Assembly: GCA_030849805.1 (NCBI GenBank)
Contig: JASANZ010002060.1
Span: 1 to 40,607, forward strand
Length of the DNA: 40,607 bases
Origin: Sergeia podlipaevii
Lineage: Eukaryota; Euglenozoa; Kinetoplastea; Trypanosomatida; Trypanosomatidae
Direction of reading: 5' to 3'
Shown piece by piece: positions 18,801 to 26,763 of the stretch. Every line of letters starts with the position of its first letter. Within the stretch, counting starts at the first letter, position 1. The position numbers were made by a program, and so were the translations under genes. The notes beneath the pieces are model-generated. The model saw only the letters and a program-made list of their open reading frames with translations. It did not search any database and had not been told where the DNA came from.

Positions 18801-21009
18801 GGTACTCAGCGCGGGACGCAGTGCCGGTAGCGGATGTAGTCCAGTACTGCATCGACACGAGATCACCCACCACACGCAGCGTGCGTGCGTTGCCGCTGTA
18901 TTGCACACACATGAGAGAGGACTTGCGCCGATTAAAGTAAATAACGTTCACCAGCAGCATCGCTAAGGCAACGAGGGCGATGAGCACAATCACGACGAGT
19001 TTGCTAACGTTCTGGCAGTCCATGCGCATGCCAAACGCATGGTTTGTGCTGTCGAAAGAGGAGCTGTCGCCGATGATATGGCGCTGGCTGTTAGACTGGC
19101 TCTGTTGCTGTGCCCCCAGCTTTCCGTGGCGTCCGCGCTGGCGCTTGTGTTCCTCCATCTCCTGCTTGGCAAAGGTGCGCAGCCGCTCCGCACGTTCCGG
19201 CTGCAGCATCACCTGCTCCAGAAAGTCAGCATACTTGAGAAGAAGCTCTCTGTCGCTGGTCTGGTGCTGAAGTGCGCGAACGAACATCTCATTCGTCTTC
19301 TCACGCTTGCGCGCAATGGTGGAGTACGTGCCGAGGAGCTGACTGCGATCCTGATGAGTGATCAGCTTGTTCCAAAACTGGTAGAGATTAACGAGAATCT
19401 CCTTGTGGGCCCGCTTCGCCTCCTCACAAGTACGTTGGTACTCCGCGTCACGCAGGTGCAGCTCCATTCTGAGTGTGGCAAGAAGGCGGTAGGCTCTGTA
19501 GCGGGATGGGAACGTGCAGGCCATCGCATTGGTCTTCTCACACTGCATGAGGGCGAGACTGGCCTTGGTAGAAAAGCTCCTAATCATAGAAGCAAACGAA
19601 AGCACCACACTCGCGCTGTCCTGAAAGCGGAACATGCCCTTCGAGAAGATGCGCGCGGCGAGATGAAGCATCTCCGCGGTGGCTGCGTGGCCAGTCATCT
19701 GCTCCACAGTGGTCAGGAATCGTGTAGAAACCTCAACATCAGTGTATACATAAATGCGTGTCAAAAAAGGCGTCTCAAGACTGATCTCGGAGCGGCCCTC
19801 GGAAAAGGCGCCATCCGCAATTTCATTGCATATGTCATTGGAGCTTCGGTATGCCACATCATACTCGGGCAGACCCCTGGGGAACATGCATGTGTATCTG
19901 TCAGGATACGGCGCCGACGAGTCTAGCAGCTGCGGGAGAGACTGAATAAGCTCCCGGTTGATGCGCAGGTCCGCAATGCGCCAGCCAAAGGCGGAAAGTA
20001 AAACAAGAATGGCGAAGAATATAAGGCCATCAACGTCCATCTCCGCCATGGAGCTAAGAGCGCGCACTGCCATGGTGCCGGGCTCAAGAGCACCTTGAGA
20101 AGAAAAGAAAACCAGAAATGCTGTGCCGGACTGGATCAGAAACGCAATCGTGAACAAACGTGTCGTTACTTGGCTGATAAACGGCAAGAGGAATACGTAC
20201 GAGAGCGCCATCAGCATACCCGAGAAGAAACAATACATTGGCAGCCACGTATACATGTAAGGGTCATTGCTCGAAAGAAAGATGTGAAACAAAACACAGG
20301 ACAAGATACGCCAAGTGGTGTAGCACACATCGTTGAGGTAGTGCTTACGCGCAAGTGGGTGGTTGCTGTGGTAGTCTTCAGCAAACAGCGTAGACTCTGT
20401 GATGTACGTCAAAATACTGACCACCATGAGGGTAATGATACTCATGACAAAGGTGCCGAGTGTGTCAGAGGCATAGCACTGCGTATCGGGAAAAGACCAC
20501 AATTTCGAGTCCGTGCACACAAGTTGTGACATCAAGCCCTGCAGAATAGGGATGAAGAGAATTGTTGTTGTGGAGTGCAGCATCGCGCGTACCAAAACCA
20601 CAATCTTGCTCTGCCGGGTTGCAGTTGTGGGAGAAAAAACGCACCACAACAGCCCAGCAACAAGCAGGAAAAAGAACACCACCATGGCACAGAACAGTAC
20701 AAGATAAATATTCCATGGCATGGGAGAAATAAATTTCGGGTCCCATAACGGCAACTGGAAGGCGTATACAATATAACTGGCCGAATTGAGGGTCTCTCCA
20801 TGTTCTAGATTAGGGTTCAGCACAAAGGCAAGCATTTGCATAAACTGAATAAACATGCCTGCGTACGTGAACACCAGATGATAACTGCTCTCAAGGACCA
20901 TGAACGTGGGGAAAACTGGGAAGCTTGAATGAAAAAACCTGGAGCCGACCCTGGACCGCATGGAGCTGCTGGTCCTCTGGCTCGATGCCATACTGTTGGT
21001 TTCAGACAT
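9817..21009 (-). CDS. Giant polytopic membrane sensor with 13 PAS domains (TmcB-like)
   Basis: The 3730-residue product is a very large membrane protein. About eight hydrophobic helices occupy 40-350. A helical, TPR-like cytosolic region follows (about 400-640) with the phrase LLKYADFLEQV and a RAER motif after it, resembling the tiny macrocysts (TmcB/TmcC) proteins of amoebae and ciliates. Paired helices near 675/880, 1096/1290, 1320/1540 and 1590/1780 bracket four extramembrane loops, like sensory ectodomains. An acidic linker lies near 1013. From about 1866 to the end there are 13 PAS repeats, starting near 1867, 1995, 2120, 2245, 2372, 2507, 2645, 2773, 2932, 3060, 3220, 3375 and 3625. 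I see no kinase, cyclase or other output domain after them. The ATG at 21009 (MSETNSMASS) precedes the first helix. A signalling role is inferred; ligand and partner are unknown. Confidence 0.85.
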   Translation of the reverse strand: MSETNSMASSQRTSSSMRSRVGSRFFHSSFPVFPTFMVLESSYHLVFTYAGMFIQFMQMLAFVLNPNLEHGETLNSASYIVYAFQLPLWDPKFISPMPWNIYLVLFCAMVVFFFLLVAGLLWCVFSPTTATRQSKIVVLVRAMLHSTTTILFIPILQGLMSQLVCTDSKLWSFPDTQCYASDTLGTFVMSIITLMVVSILTYITESTLFAEDYHSNHPLARKHYLNDVCYTTWRILSCVLFHIFLSSNDPYMYTWLPMYCFFSGMLMALSYVFLLPFISQVTTRLFTIAFLIQSGTAFLVFFSSQGALEPGTMAVRALSSMAEMDVDGLIFFAILVLLSAFGWRIADLRINRELIQSLPQLLDSSAPYPDRYTCMFPRGLPEYDVAYRSSNDICNEIADGAFSEGRSEISLETPFLTRIYVYTDVEVSTRFLTTVEQMTGHAATAEMLHLAARIFSKGMFRFQDSASVVLSFASMIRSFSTKASLALMQCEKTNAMACTFPSRYRAYRLLATLRMELHLRDAEYQRTCEEAKRAHKEILVNLYQFWNKLITHQDRSQLLGTYSTIARKREKTNEMFVRALQHQTSDRELLLKYADFLEQVMLQPERAERLRTFAKQEMEEHKRQRGRHGKLGAQQQSQSNSQRHIIGDSSSFDSTNHAFGMRMDCQNVSKLVVIVLIALVALAMLLVNVIYFNRRKSSLMCVQYSGNARTLRVVGDLVSMQYWTTSATGTASRAEYQASGTRFHYIESLSLDMQTIHNYLSHGLPTSFSGDRENFWLFEYVINAAYAGTDQPRFSVRSFLGLGYQYSQFLDSIPGTIARREVLGTSMTKFVLDAIVGQLFDDNTRAWGVNGYNTSVQACRDWFAEESNTSLFIISGLFGFGVVCIVVYAELSSLVSPVERLKNDIISLFSLIPRRKMQEIAAAAKLRVEQFDRGDVNEEDGALLRMHEVADLAGVDSNTLHPASAAEQLLSEKIKEVDVADGKVSSGRVGGGKSGTDNDSRSKSSSDDDADEEDGDGDDETQALLDDKHGGGGTGKSGESAAALTKGPGAAVSGTAGQRNGDVADAGRGNTGGKEGEDVAKTKEVLLGEYIYLFLFTCILVSLLVIAVYVCPLILNGSQIQANIISRTTTYNDAQADFLRSAYLLTCFFSSGVGTLFVQWNLVLQEIRNLLPTVLSYQPGVSEVSRLKVMAERVEDFSWLSSITADFAANPSDLTSEYDPAASTAPVNQIGEDAREKMFGAGDGQFLTRITAAMDAFYSTGTDVLQVAYVRSVNVKGRQMELAMISLATSALLFFGVLAFMVYKRHGKKYASVCNIVLAVITCIALTIALTGSVLVFLRLDSLGASRREYVTSVGQYAATMRSTMWPLVLASAISQQGTKSDPLQVLEYFDYLAEDAQWRTFAKQIKDPTQRERFTSLMELTLHLQKISLKLVTQASNNVPNELASFTWDFDTEPDAMLVRIRYPNVPLRYSTTAADLLKPPEVLTLMARDVVSNPRMQDVVQEMVAIMTDTYTGMFKASNDIIALKNHNVLICVICAIVGACVAVVTGVLLIILFFRQHAILKREALQMGKGDQTVQYAVNRVWISLAILLLLLAASFGVCLGDVLSHKNNDAVVDLLNARGFYVASGMVAGEMWSFARLTNDQLSAAMYFYWNQLDNVRARITGGRWNIFKMSKNFNQFMQGRDVVLSPQFRYGFNPSSAVGGNMAVQNATTWTFPTGVENSLATWMQQTLDLADANDVASATMELATLRNSVMPLLRALDESASIFLNVIIGALGTFLMVEVLLCVLLFIVVIGVTVFMLIPVARRHFVEETGYNMLIKLIPFEIRESVPAIREYMANGLHSGSGFHNASDAHKLASSDEITIPTVAITRDGIVIKFNRPAEEAFGYCSAEVLGNNVTMLMSERIGARHDTYLQKYTKNVPPLNRQLFRDRQLHGRKKSGELFAMRLTVHELRRGNGSGAFIGFIECLEERVRLEREEGLSSFILDNAIMPMIAIDSLGTILRFNRAAEECFGRSSSEVMDQNVKLLMPEDIAMHHDSYLSAYLRTRQKRMIDRYTRTRGMRKSGQEFPMEILVKEIQTHNMFTYFGIIRDLSADAVLDESISLNEALFEASVTPIICTDMFGKVILYSRAAERVFGYTAKEVVHNNCKMLMPETVADQHDSYLEKYRNSWEKRVVPFMDREIVGRDKDGRLVPLTMTLHEVKTSSAAHGAIVGFFQELTDQRSLESALEIEDTAAENHRDALVVISGEGIIQRVNRATLLEFGYAREELLHKNVKTLVPLDIAALHDSYLTRDRSAGVSSAVNNTSRLQARRKDGTLFSIEIRVSEVLDSNNNVTFVAYMRNLTKDIRMEQQLMVNKMVMDLSSSPILKIDVSGSIIQCNEATERMLKQGMEKLIGNTINQFFIADTEELMRQGRSIDVSEPYTSANTSATSITKNLGRYIRRDVLSVDQTIIPVYVMVQEVKPPSEGIPSTYLVHIRDVREEDVVKAASAYNASIAALSPVPFIEYSLEGRVLEINKAAEDQLEWGRKELLGLQITTIIPDSEKLRELQDQVHLAVVEALANGHGQANGQHNVRRVARMTMRSYSRREYIAEVTLTEVVDSNHELGRYVMYVNDITETLRLQAANASYSTYTELSPHPLVAINSAGVILTCNTALCRVFKYEEPSLLVGINVSALMPSEVAVNHDGFLRAYLKTRQGTRVGKTACVQCCCSDGSQFLADLTVYEVLEEGASTDEAVYIGCFIDHSTDIVVQFAKGALEATMELSQDPLLFISDSGVIERVNKAAAANFGYEDASALVGQSITTLLPYLTCAATPAISPSVSTTTRDHSLLAVGSSGALGGGRVGLASSYFSLASVNRNAGTGNNFKRVTEARRRDGTVYDAEVHLREITVGREKVYATYVVDMSSLNQLHAQRKLNMAVAEHTPVPLIVTSSSGLVQFFSPAAEEFFGYTASEVIGTNVRALLPEMEASQHDTNLKRYHTTGEKYSVERLTSRRVLLKSGEVAPAEVFVKELPLKTAGEGVEFLIYVMDRRDDFAVEKANMLARAVANGLPVPYLVVDERGDILELNAHAESMLGYRSLELQGQNVSVIIPYADVLARAEKQPLTSQQQQQQPEHEGADKAIGAAERASQEHHRLMHHSVRVLTKRGKQKEVDIRVCECARQVSVVADLSGLQNATQQQQMVRYLLLQDVSSALELARAQQRYNSLVQFIVVPVIQLRVTSSKELHVLNVNHAAERLLHWSSTELVGRPLTALIDDPDVLQKMHRFVASTEGSYTAQAVGEGGLSDANGGGGNGVGGAEAEVASETARLNAFTYVRSHNGHGIMHAALVVERVGDQLLLLHLHSTVADHARRMSSMFVKALEGLTREAYVLLNDNDHVVAQSETAQDMLGYSGQQDNLRGRDLFSSDVGAIYDDADIAAALLSVTNQTTTDTSSIVEDRVLRFNMAAQCILSGQFNDSEEDDEFSGAGGDDMGLLGGAVMTGGRDGVPEMKSRVVQRNLLCKRVDGTMTLLEARICSIELKGPPVCSTVTEGLAAADGSPLSSAKLRKQASTPALFSPVGASSTLPKAAELEAVTTAGAPKPERSVVRYFVVFLDDPSPRLALQSRAELADSILEFDPTAIVVIDTSCTVLKFNAAAERLFLFDRNLVIGKNVNILMPESTAQRHDSFVQQLVRMGKKRVTGFKRLVEAERRDGRRFMADLYLHPVKDDFGRIQRIVGYLRESQQ

Positions 21010-21045
21010 GGCTCTGAGAGAATAATAAAACAGGGAGAAAAAATG

Positions 21046-21090
21046 CTAAATAAAAGTTGCAAAGAAATAAAATTTTTAAAAAAAAATGGA
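21046..21090 (-). promoter_or_regulatory. Predicted trans-splice acceptor of the PAS sensor gene
   Basis: T-rich minus-strand sequence is followed by TTTAG (AG at 21047-21046), leaving a 36-base leader. An alternative CTCTCAG at 21014 would leave only four bases and is less likely. Confidence 0.45.
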
Positions 21091-21825
21091 AAGATCACAC
21101 ACGCACACACACGCAGACACCCACGAGCAAAACTTGTGGAGAGAGTGTCGGCTTTTGTTTGCCTTTTTTTGTTTATCTATTTACAGAATTGTGTGTTATC
21201 GTTGTGCAGAAGAGTAGCAGAGGGTCTTTTAAAGAGTAAAAAAAAAAAAAGAATATAAGAAATACACAACAAATTGATTAAACGAGACTCGACTAGAAGT
21301 CTTCTCTTCCTCCTCTTTTTCCGCCTATGCTTCTCAGTTGTTGTTGTTTTTCTTTAGGCTTTTTCACGATTTGTTTCGTGTAGAAAAAAGGGAAGAAGAA
21401 AGCGAATCACAAGCGCAAATATTTTGTGTGCGCGCGTGTGGATAGATATACGTGTATCTAGTGTATGGCAGCCAGTGGCCAAACACTATCTATATATATA
21501 TATAATGCACTAGAAAAGAGAAAAAAGAAATTAAGAAAGAAAGAAACAAAGTTATACGATCTCATAAACAGCACTAGAAGGGGAGTGAAGTAGACAAAGG
21601 GAAAAGAAAATTCAAAGAGAAAAGAGCGGAAATCGATACAGTTATCATTTAAAATAGGATTAGTAATGTTGTGTATTTGTTTTCTTGTTTTTTTGTCTTT
21701 TGCGCTTACAAAGGCGCTTACTGGACAATAAGAAAAAAAAAGCCATGACCAAGAAAGAAGAGAAAAGAAAAAATGCAAAAGAATACCACTCTCCCTTTTC
21801 TTCTTTAAGCGCTTTTTTCACCGTC
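21091..21825. other. Intergenic region between PAS sensor and PUS10
   Basis: AT-rich spacer with a CA tract near 21100, an A homopolymer near 21240 and a TA tract at about 21487-21503. No gene is visible. Confidence 0.6.
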
Positions 21826-23880
21826 TTACTGCAGCGAACTACTAGCAGCGGCGGGAACGGGCATTGAGTCGAGATCCTGCAAAGCCATGCCCACTACATC
21901 CAGCTGAATGATATCCGTCCGTGCGTTGAGAAGCATGCCCAAACTGGGTGTCGTGCGGCCAAGATCGCCGTGCACAAACTCCTTCACGTAGGTGCCAGCT
22001 TGCGTTTCTACATCGAGCACAAACCAATGCGCATTCACAGAGGTCAAGTGCATGGAGTGGATAATGCGCGGCCTAGCGAGTAAAGAACGACGATGCAGTA
22101 CCCGCAGTGGGGTCTTCTGTGTAATTGAAAGATCTTTCATCGCGTTGATAGCGACAACGTGCGGGTCCTGTGCGGGGTTCGTAATCGCCCTGCTGCACCA
22201 CACCACGCATCGGTATCGCTTTACCTTACTCTCTGAGTGCCGTGCCAGACGCACAGTGATGTCCGCAGCTGTCCTTCTCAGGTTGCTCACCTCCACGCTG
22301 CCACCGTCATTCTCGTTGATGGCCTCCTCCATGGCTCGCAGATCCGCATCTGTGAAGCGCTCGCGTGACGGCGAGACGAGCTCGAGCACAAACGGGCGAC
22401 CTGTGCCCAGCATGCGAACATCCACGTCTTCTCTGCCGGCGCTGTGAAACTTGTACCTACCATACCCAAAGACACGCTCAGCAGCGATCACACATGGGTT
22501 AACGTTCTGAGGATCCTCTGCCCTTTGCTGGCCCTGCTGCTCTGAGGAGGTGGTGCTCGACGGCACTGCGACAGATGTGACTCCTTCGGGAAAGAAAAAT
22601 GGCAGCACCGGGTTGGCGATAAGTTCCTGCAGAGAGAACGTCCCAATGCGTTCGCCGGAAGTAAACCACGGCGATTGGGATAAGTTGCGCATCATCTTGC
22701 AGTAGTTGCCGATAAGGTAAATATTAGCATGTACCACGGCTGTTGACATTGTCGCGGCCTCCCGCACCTCAAGACGTGTGTCATGTGTGGCCGACGGCAT
22801 CCACCTAATCGTTTCTAGATACGGTAGCACGTAGTCGTAAATGACCGAGTAGCTCAGGAGCAGTCCGCTGCGGTTGCTGCAGTACTGCTGAGGTAAATGA
22901 CCATCTGTGATGAATGCCTCAGTAGGATGGTGGCGGCAAAATACGTCCGCGACAACGCTCTCGTTATTTGGGCTATAGGAGAACCCCTGTAGAGCGAGAG
23001 TAGAGCGAGGGAAAAGGGCGGTGGCGCCGAGGCTGCTGGTTACTGTTGATCTTTCTTCAGTGTTGTCGCTGCGGGTTTTCTTAAGTGAAGGCTCCTCGCT
23101 GTGCATTGGCTCACTCGCAATAGTCGCCATCTCCGTCATGTAGGTGCTAAAGCCAAGCATATGTGCCCCATTCCGGGCCGCCACCTCGGTGTGAGAGTGA
23201 AGCAGGTACTGCAGCGCACGTGCACGCAGATCGCTCATGTAGAACTCCTTAAAGTTGCACAGCTCCTCTGGGATCACTGCGAGTGGCTTGGGTCGCTCTG
23301 TCATGGTTCCCTTGACGTCAAAGTAGCGTGTCGCGGCAGCTAGCCACGTAAAGGTAAAAGATCGATTCACGTTCACATTTATCGAAATCGCCGCTGAGTC
23401 TGTGAAAGAGCTGTGACGGACTGCGACCGCAACGCACGGAGCGTGCACGAGATCAAGAAATTGATATAGACCTTGGCAGGCCACACAAAGCCATGTCACA
23501 TAGAACCTCTGTGCGATTTCTCCCGCGAGCATGCCGTCCGAAGTATTCTTCCGGTGAGAACCAGCGGCAGCAGATGGCGTCGCCATGGCTGTGCCCTTAT
23601 CTATCATGTCAGTATTGTGTGCTTGGACGAGATACCGCTGCACGCTCTCGTCTGTCTCATGCACAATGCTAAATCGCGCGTGGTGACGGTCATCGATCAT
23701 TGGGTCACCCTTCTGTGACCGTGCGTCCACAAAAGTACTGTCGTTAATCAGTTGCTGTGTCGACTGAGGTGGTGGGAGACGAAAAAGAATGGACATACGA
23801 AGCGCACACTGAAAGCAGAGCGCCTCCTTGTGTGCAGTGGGGGCAGGAGCTGCTGTAGCGTCCTGCTGTACCTCTGTCAT
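21826..23880 (-). CDS. PUS10: tRNA pseudouridine synthase PUS10
   Basis: The 684-residue enzyme is predicted to isomerise uridine in the T-loop of tRNA (positions 54/55 in archaea and animals). The N-terminal zinc-binding region has CFQC at 22-25 and CVAC at 132-135. The catalytic signature GREDVDVRMLGTGRPF lies at 482-497 and contains the active-site Asp. The C-terminal part keeps the usual LRVLHRRSLLARPR segment near 592 and a closing core around ETQAGTYVKEFVHGDLGRT at 625-643. Length exceeds the roughly 530 residues of human PUS10 because of low-complexity insertions near 255-290 and 440-460. The ATG at 23880 is the first in frame and keeps the CxxC pair. The family call is secure. The target tRNA position in this organism is inferred. 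Confidence 0.93.
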   Translation of the reverse strand: MTEVQQDATAAPAPTAHKEALCFQCALRMSILFRLPPPQSTQQLINDSTFVDARSQKGDPMIDDRHHARFSIVHETDESVQRYLVQAHNTDMIDKGTAMATPSAAAGSHRKNTSDGMLAGEIAQRFYVTWLCVACQGLYQFLDLVHAPCVAVAVRHSSFTDSAAISINVNVNRSFTFTWLAAATRYFDVKGTMTERPKPLAVIPEELCNFKEFYMSDLRARALQYLLHSHTEVAARNGAHMLGFSTYMTEMATIASEPMHSEEPSLKKTRSDNTEERSTVTSSLGATALFPRSTLALQGFSYSPNNESVVADVFCRHHPTEAFITDGHLPQQYCSNRSGLLLSYSVIYDYVLPYLETIRWMPSATHDTRLEVREAATMSTAVVHANIYLIGNYCKMMRNLSQSPWFTSGERIGTFSLQELIANPVLPFFFPEGVTSVAVPSSTTSSEQQGQQRAEDPQNVNPCVIAAERVFGYGRYKFHSAGREDVDVRMLGTGRPFVLELVSPSRERFTDADLRAMEEAINENDGGSVEVSNLRRTAADITVRLARHSESKVKRYRCVVWCSRAITNPAQDPHVVAINAMKDLSITQKTPLRVLHRRSLLARPRIIHSMHLTSVNAHWFVLDVETQAGTYVKEFVHGDLGRTTPSLGMLLNARTDIIQLDVVGMALQDLDSMPVPAAASSSLQ

Positions 23881-24540
23881 CCTTCCCTGTCAGATTTGTT
23901 TTGTTTAAATAAAGGGAAAAATTAAATAATAAAAAAACTGGCTGTATGCGCTACAGATACTAAAAATTTGTGGACACAGTCACCTGCTTTTTTGTTAGTA
24001 TTGTTCACCTTCTTTTCTTATTATATGTGATTTCTGTAACTTTTTCTTGTCGTTCCGTGATACCGCTTCCTGAATGCCCAGCGATGTCAGAGGAAGAAAA
24101 ATGACTATTAATATGGTGATACGCAGAAGAAGAAGCAAAATAAAACAAAAAAGTATCCGTACTCAAAATAGAATCGCCGTGTGTCTATTGTTTTCAATTG
24201 TGGTAAAAAGATGTATGCGTAAAAATAATTCTTCTTTACGTTCTTTGTTTTCTGTGTTGAGAAAATCAATTTTAAAAATATAACGGTTGCATGATTGCAT
24301 TGATCGCTTCCTGGAGCAGAAGAGAGAGGGAAAAAAAATCATTTGTATATACGCGCACATACGTGCATCCCCCATTAATGCAACTGGAGTACGCTTATGT
24401 AAACATTTAACTATTCAGCGTGTCAAACTCCGCAACAGTTGATGCGCTTATTTGCCTTCCCTTTTAAGTGTATCCTTTTTAATTTTTGATGCGCCATCTC
24501 TCCTATGTACAGGAAAAGAGACTCGACAGATTGGTATGCG
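23881..24540. other. Intergenic region between PUS10 and transporter genes
   Basis: AT-rich spacer. On the minus strand just upstream of PUS10 a T/C-rich tract leads to CTGACAG at 23887, a possible splice acceptor only six bases before the ATG. No gene is visible. Confidence 0.55.
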
Positions 24541-26073
24541 TCAGTCGTCGTGTGTGTCAACTGTTGTTACTATCCTTCCCAGAAAGTCATGGCGTCGCAC
24601 AAAATGGCAATACGCCCACGCTACCGCCACACAGACGCCAGTGACAACGGTACACGCAATAATGGTCTCTGTGTCTTTTAGCATGGACACCAAAGTGAGA
24701 GCCACGAACGAGAGAAGCGAAAGAGAGTACACAGCATACAACGCCCACCCGCTCAGTGGCACTCTAAAAGGCCTCTCCAGATACGGGTACAGTCGTCTAA
24801 ACCGCAGAAACGCAAGGAACATCATCGACACACGAATACCGTACAAAAACTGATCCACCTTCACTAATGGGCCAAACTCTAAGAGAGTGGAGAAGAGTGC
24901 AGTGAGCACGGCATTGGTGATCAGTGCCCAATGGTACGTACCAAACCGTTTATTGCGGCTCCCAAGCCAGTCACACAGTTTGCTGGGAAAAGCTTCTGTA
25001 AGGGCCATGCCAGAAATCATGCGGGTCGAGGTGCACAACGCGGACAAGGTGAGACCGAAGGCAGAAGACACGCTGCCAAAGACCATGAGAAACTTAAGCG
25101 GCCATCCTCCTATTTGGTGGGCAAGCTCCGCCCAAAAACCCGTCACCCAGTCGGACAATTCAAGACCGGTGCCTCCGCCCGGAGTGGGCTTGTTCACACT
25201 AGCGCCAGACAGAACTGGTGGAATATACGTTACGAAAGCAAGGCCTACCAACGGGATGAGCGCTTGAATGATGGTGCGCTGAGGGTTGTCAACATCCTCG
25301 GCGAGCGCTCCGGCTTGTTCCAGGCCTGAAAGATTCCACGACACCGTAGTGATGAAGGTGGTCCAGTCCACGTTAGCAGGAATAAAGCTGATGGCGGGCC
25401 AGTTGAGGTAAAATCCCGTGCTAAACTGCTGGATGACAAAGAGAAGCAGAAAGGGAAGAACAGTGATGATTGTGAGAGCAACACTTGCAAAGCCAACCGT
25501 CTCGACACCAATAAGGTTGAGAATGCATGTAAGGGTGATCATGCCGACGCGAAGCAACTTCGTACCTGCGCTGGAGCAGGTCATGGCAGTGCACAGGTAT
25601 TCGGAAAAGAGCACTGGGTAAAGTGCGTTGTCGACAAAGGTGAGGAGCAGCGACAGCAACACCATGGTGAGGTAGACAACACGGTGGAAAGACAGATGTA
25701 TCCACATCAGAAACCCTGCGTTGGACGGCACTGCAGATGCCATTTCAGCCACGACAAGCGCGGTCGGCACTCCCATAAATGTGGGAATAGAGACAATGAA
25801 AATAATAGTTAGCAGCGGGCCTCCGCCCATCACAGACTCCTCAATGCCATAGGCTCCAGCCATGGTAAACATGTACATCAGCCCGGTGACCAGAAGTGCC
25901 GACATACTCTTCTTTGCAGGAGCAGCGGAGCCCAGTGGTAAGTGAAGCGAAGGACCAAGGGCAGAGTCGCCGCTCTCGATGAGGTGTTGCTGGGGCTGCT
26001 CCCCTTGAGGCTCACGCGCGACATATAAGTGACTCCGTGACGGGTGCTCAAAGACCTGTTGAACAAAAGTCAT
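24541..26073 (-). CDS. APC-superfamily amino acid or polyamine transporter
   Basis: The 510-residue protein has about 12 predicted membrane helices and belongs to the amino acid-polyamine-organocation superfamily. The first helices carry the substrate-binding phrase GIEESVMGGGP (near residue 75), followed by VVAEMASAVPSNAG, close to the PUT/LAT pattern GIE..VG..GP and AE....P..GG. This resembles the Leishmania and Trypanosoma POT1-type polyamine permeases and plant PUT proteins. The first 50 residues are hydrophilic and the protein ends in a short charged tail (DFLGRIVTTVDTHDD). It probably acts at the plasma membrane. Substrate cannot be settled from sequence: polyamines and amino acids are both plausible, and trypanosomatids carry many copies of such permeases. 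Confidence 0.85.
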   Translation of the reverse strand: MTFVQQVFEHPSRSHLYVAREPQGEQPQQHLIESGDSALGPSLHLPLGSAAPAKKSMSALLVTGLMYMFTMAGAYGIEESVMGGGPLLTIIFIVSIPTFMGVPTALVVAEMASAVPSNAGFLMWIHLSFHRVVYLTMVLLSLLLTFVDNALYPVLFSEYLCTAMTCSSAGTKLLRVGMITLTCILNLIGVETVGFASVALTIITVLPFLLLFVIQQFSTGFYLNWPAISFIPANVDWTTFITTVSWNLSGLEQAGALAEDVDNPQRTIIQALIPLVGLAFVTYIPPVLSGASVNKPTPGGGTGLELSDWVTGFWAELAHQIGGWPLKFLMVFGSVSSAFGLTLSALCTSTRMISGMALTEAFPSKLCDWLGSRNKRFGTYHWALITNAVLTALFSTLLEFGPLVKVDQFLYGIRVSMMFLAFLRFRRLYPYLERPFRVPLSGWALYAVYSLSLLSFVALTLVSMLKDTETIIACTVVTGVCVAVAWAYCHFVRRHDFLGRIVTTVDTHDD

Positions 26074-26490
26074 CTTATCATTCTGAATGTGATTACTATC
26101 CTCCTGTTATCTTTGTTTTGCTTGTTTGTAATTATTTATGCGTTGGACGTGCAACTAGATACTTGTTGCTTCTGCTAAGATTGTAAAGAGAAAGTTCCCT
26201 TGTAAACTGGAAATGAAAGCCGGAAGCAAAAAAAAAAAGAGAACAAATAAAAGCGTCACAGAGCAGATATGATTTGCAGTAGAAAAAAAGATTCATTTCG
26301 GGGAGCGATAAGCGTAGCTTAAATCAAATAGAGTACCCAAGCATATCGTCATCAAAATATATGCTCTCTCTTCAGTGTCCTACAATTCCTAAAGTACAGA
26401 TGGGAGAGGGGATGAGAGACAAGTCATGTTTTCAACACGTAGGGGAAAAAGCAAGACAGACTATCAGCCTTAGCGTAACCAAGAGAACCA

Positions 26491-26502
26491 CCACCATGGT
26501 GG
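26491..26502. repeat. 12-bp perfect palindrome
   Basis: CCACCATGGTGG is its own reverse complement. It sits 72 bases left of the large hairpin in the same GC-rich island. Confidence 0.85.
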
Positions 26503-26573
26503 CATGACATTAGCCGCCATCGGGTAGAATGAGAAGGTGAAGTGGGATCTCTTTGTTTTTACGGCATGAGAAG

Positions 26574-26634
26574 TATGGCCCCTCACTTCCCTCATCCAGA
26601 GTAGGGGATGAAGCTCAGGGTGTGAGGGGCCATA
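26574..26634. other. GC-rich intergenic hairpin, candidate structured RNA
   Basis: TATGGCCCCTCAC at 26574-26586 is perfectly complementary to GTGAGGGGCCATA at 26622-26634. Inside, CCC (26589-26591) can pair with GGG (26618-26620), and TCATCC (26592-26597) with GGATGA (26606-26611), leaving an 8-base apical loop. In all about 22 base pairs form within 61 bases of otherwise AT-rich spacer. I recognise no snoRNA box, tRNA or snRNA motif. It could be an untranslated-region element, a noncoding RNA or a hairpin substrate for the RNAi machinery. Confidence 0.6.
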
Positions 26635-26748
26635 AGTCCGCATGTTGCTACTATTGTGCATTTACACAGAATTACATAGAAAGGAAAGCTAACACACAAT
26701 GCTTCTCGGTTCTGCTTCAATTATGAGCAACGATAGTTGTTGTGGTGA

Positions 26749-26763
26749 GGTGGTAGCACCACC
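26749..26763. repeat. Short inverted repeat
   Basis: GGTGGT (26749-26754) and ACCACC (26758-26763) flank a 3-base loop. The stem is small and may be incidental. Confidence 0.5.

Noticed and set aside
19039..19926. 295-codon plus-strand open frame
   Set aside because: It is antisense to the PAS sensor's membrane and TPR-like region. The high GC of the sense gene explains the lack of stops.
26470..26661. 63-codon minus-strand frame in the hairpin island
   Set aside because: It spans the hairpin arms and palindrome. The pairing explains the sequence better than coding does, and the peptide has no recognisable features.
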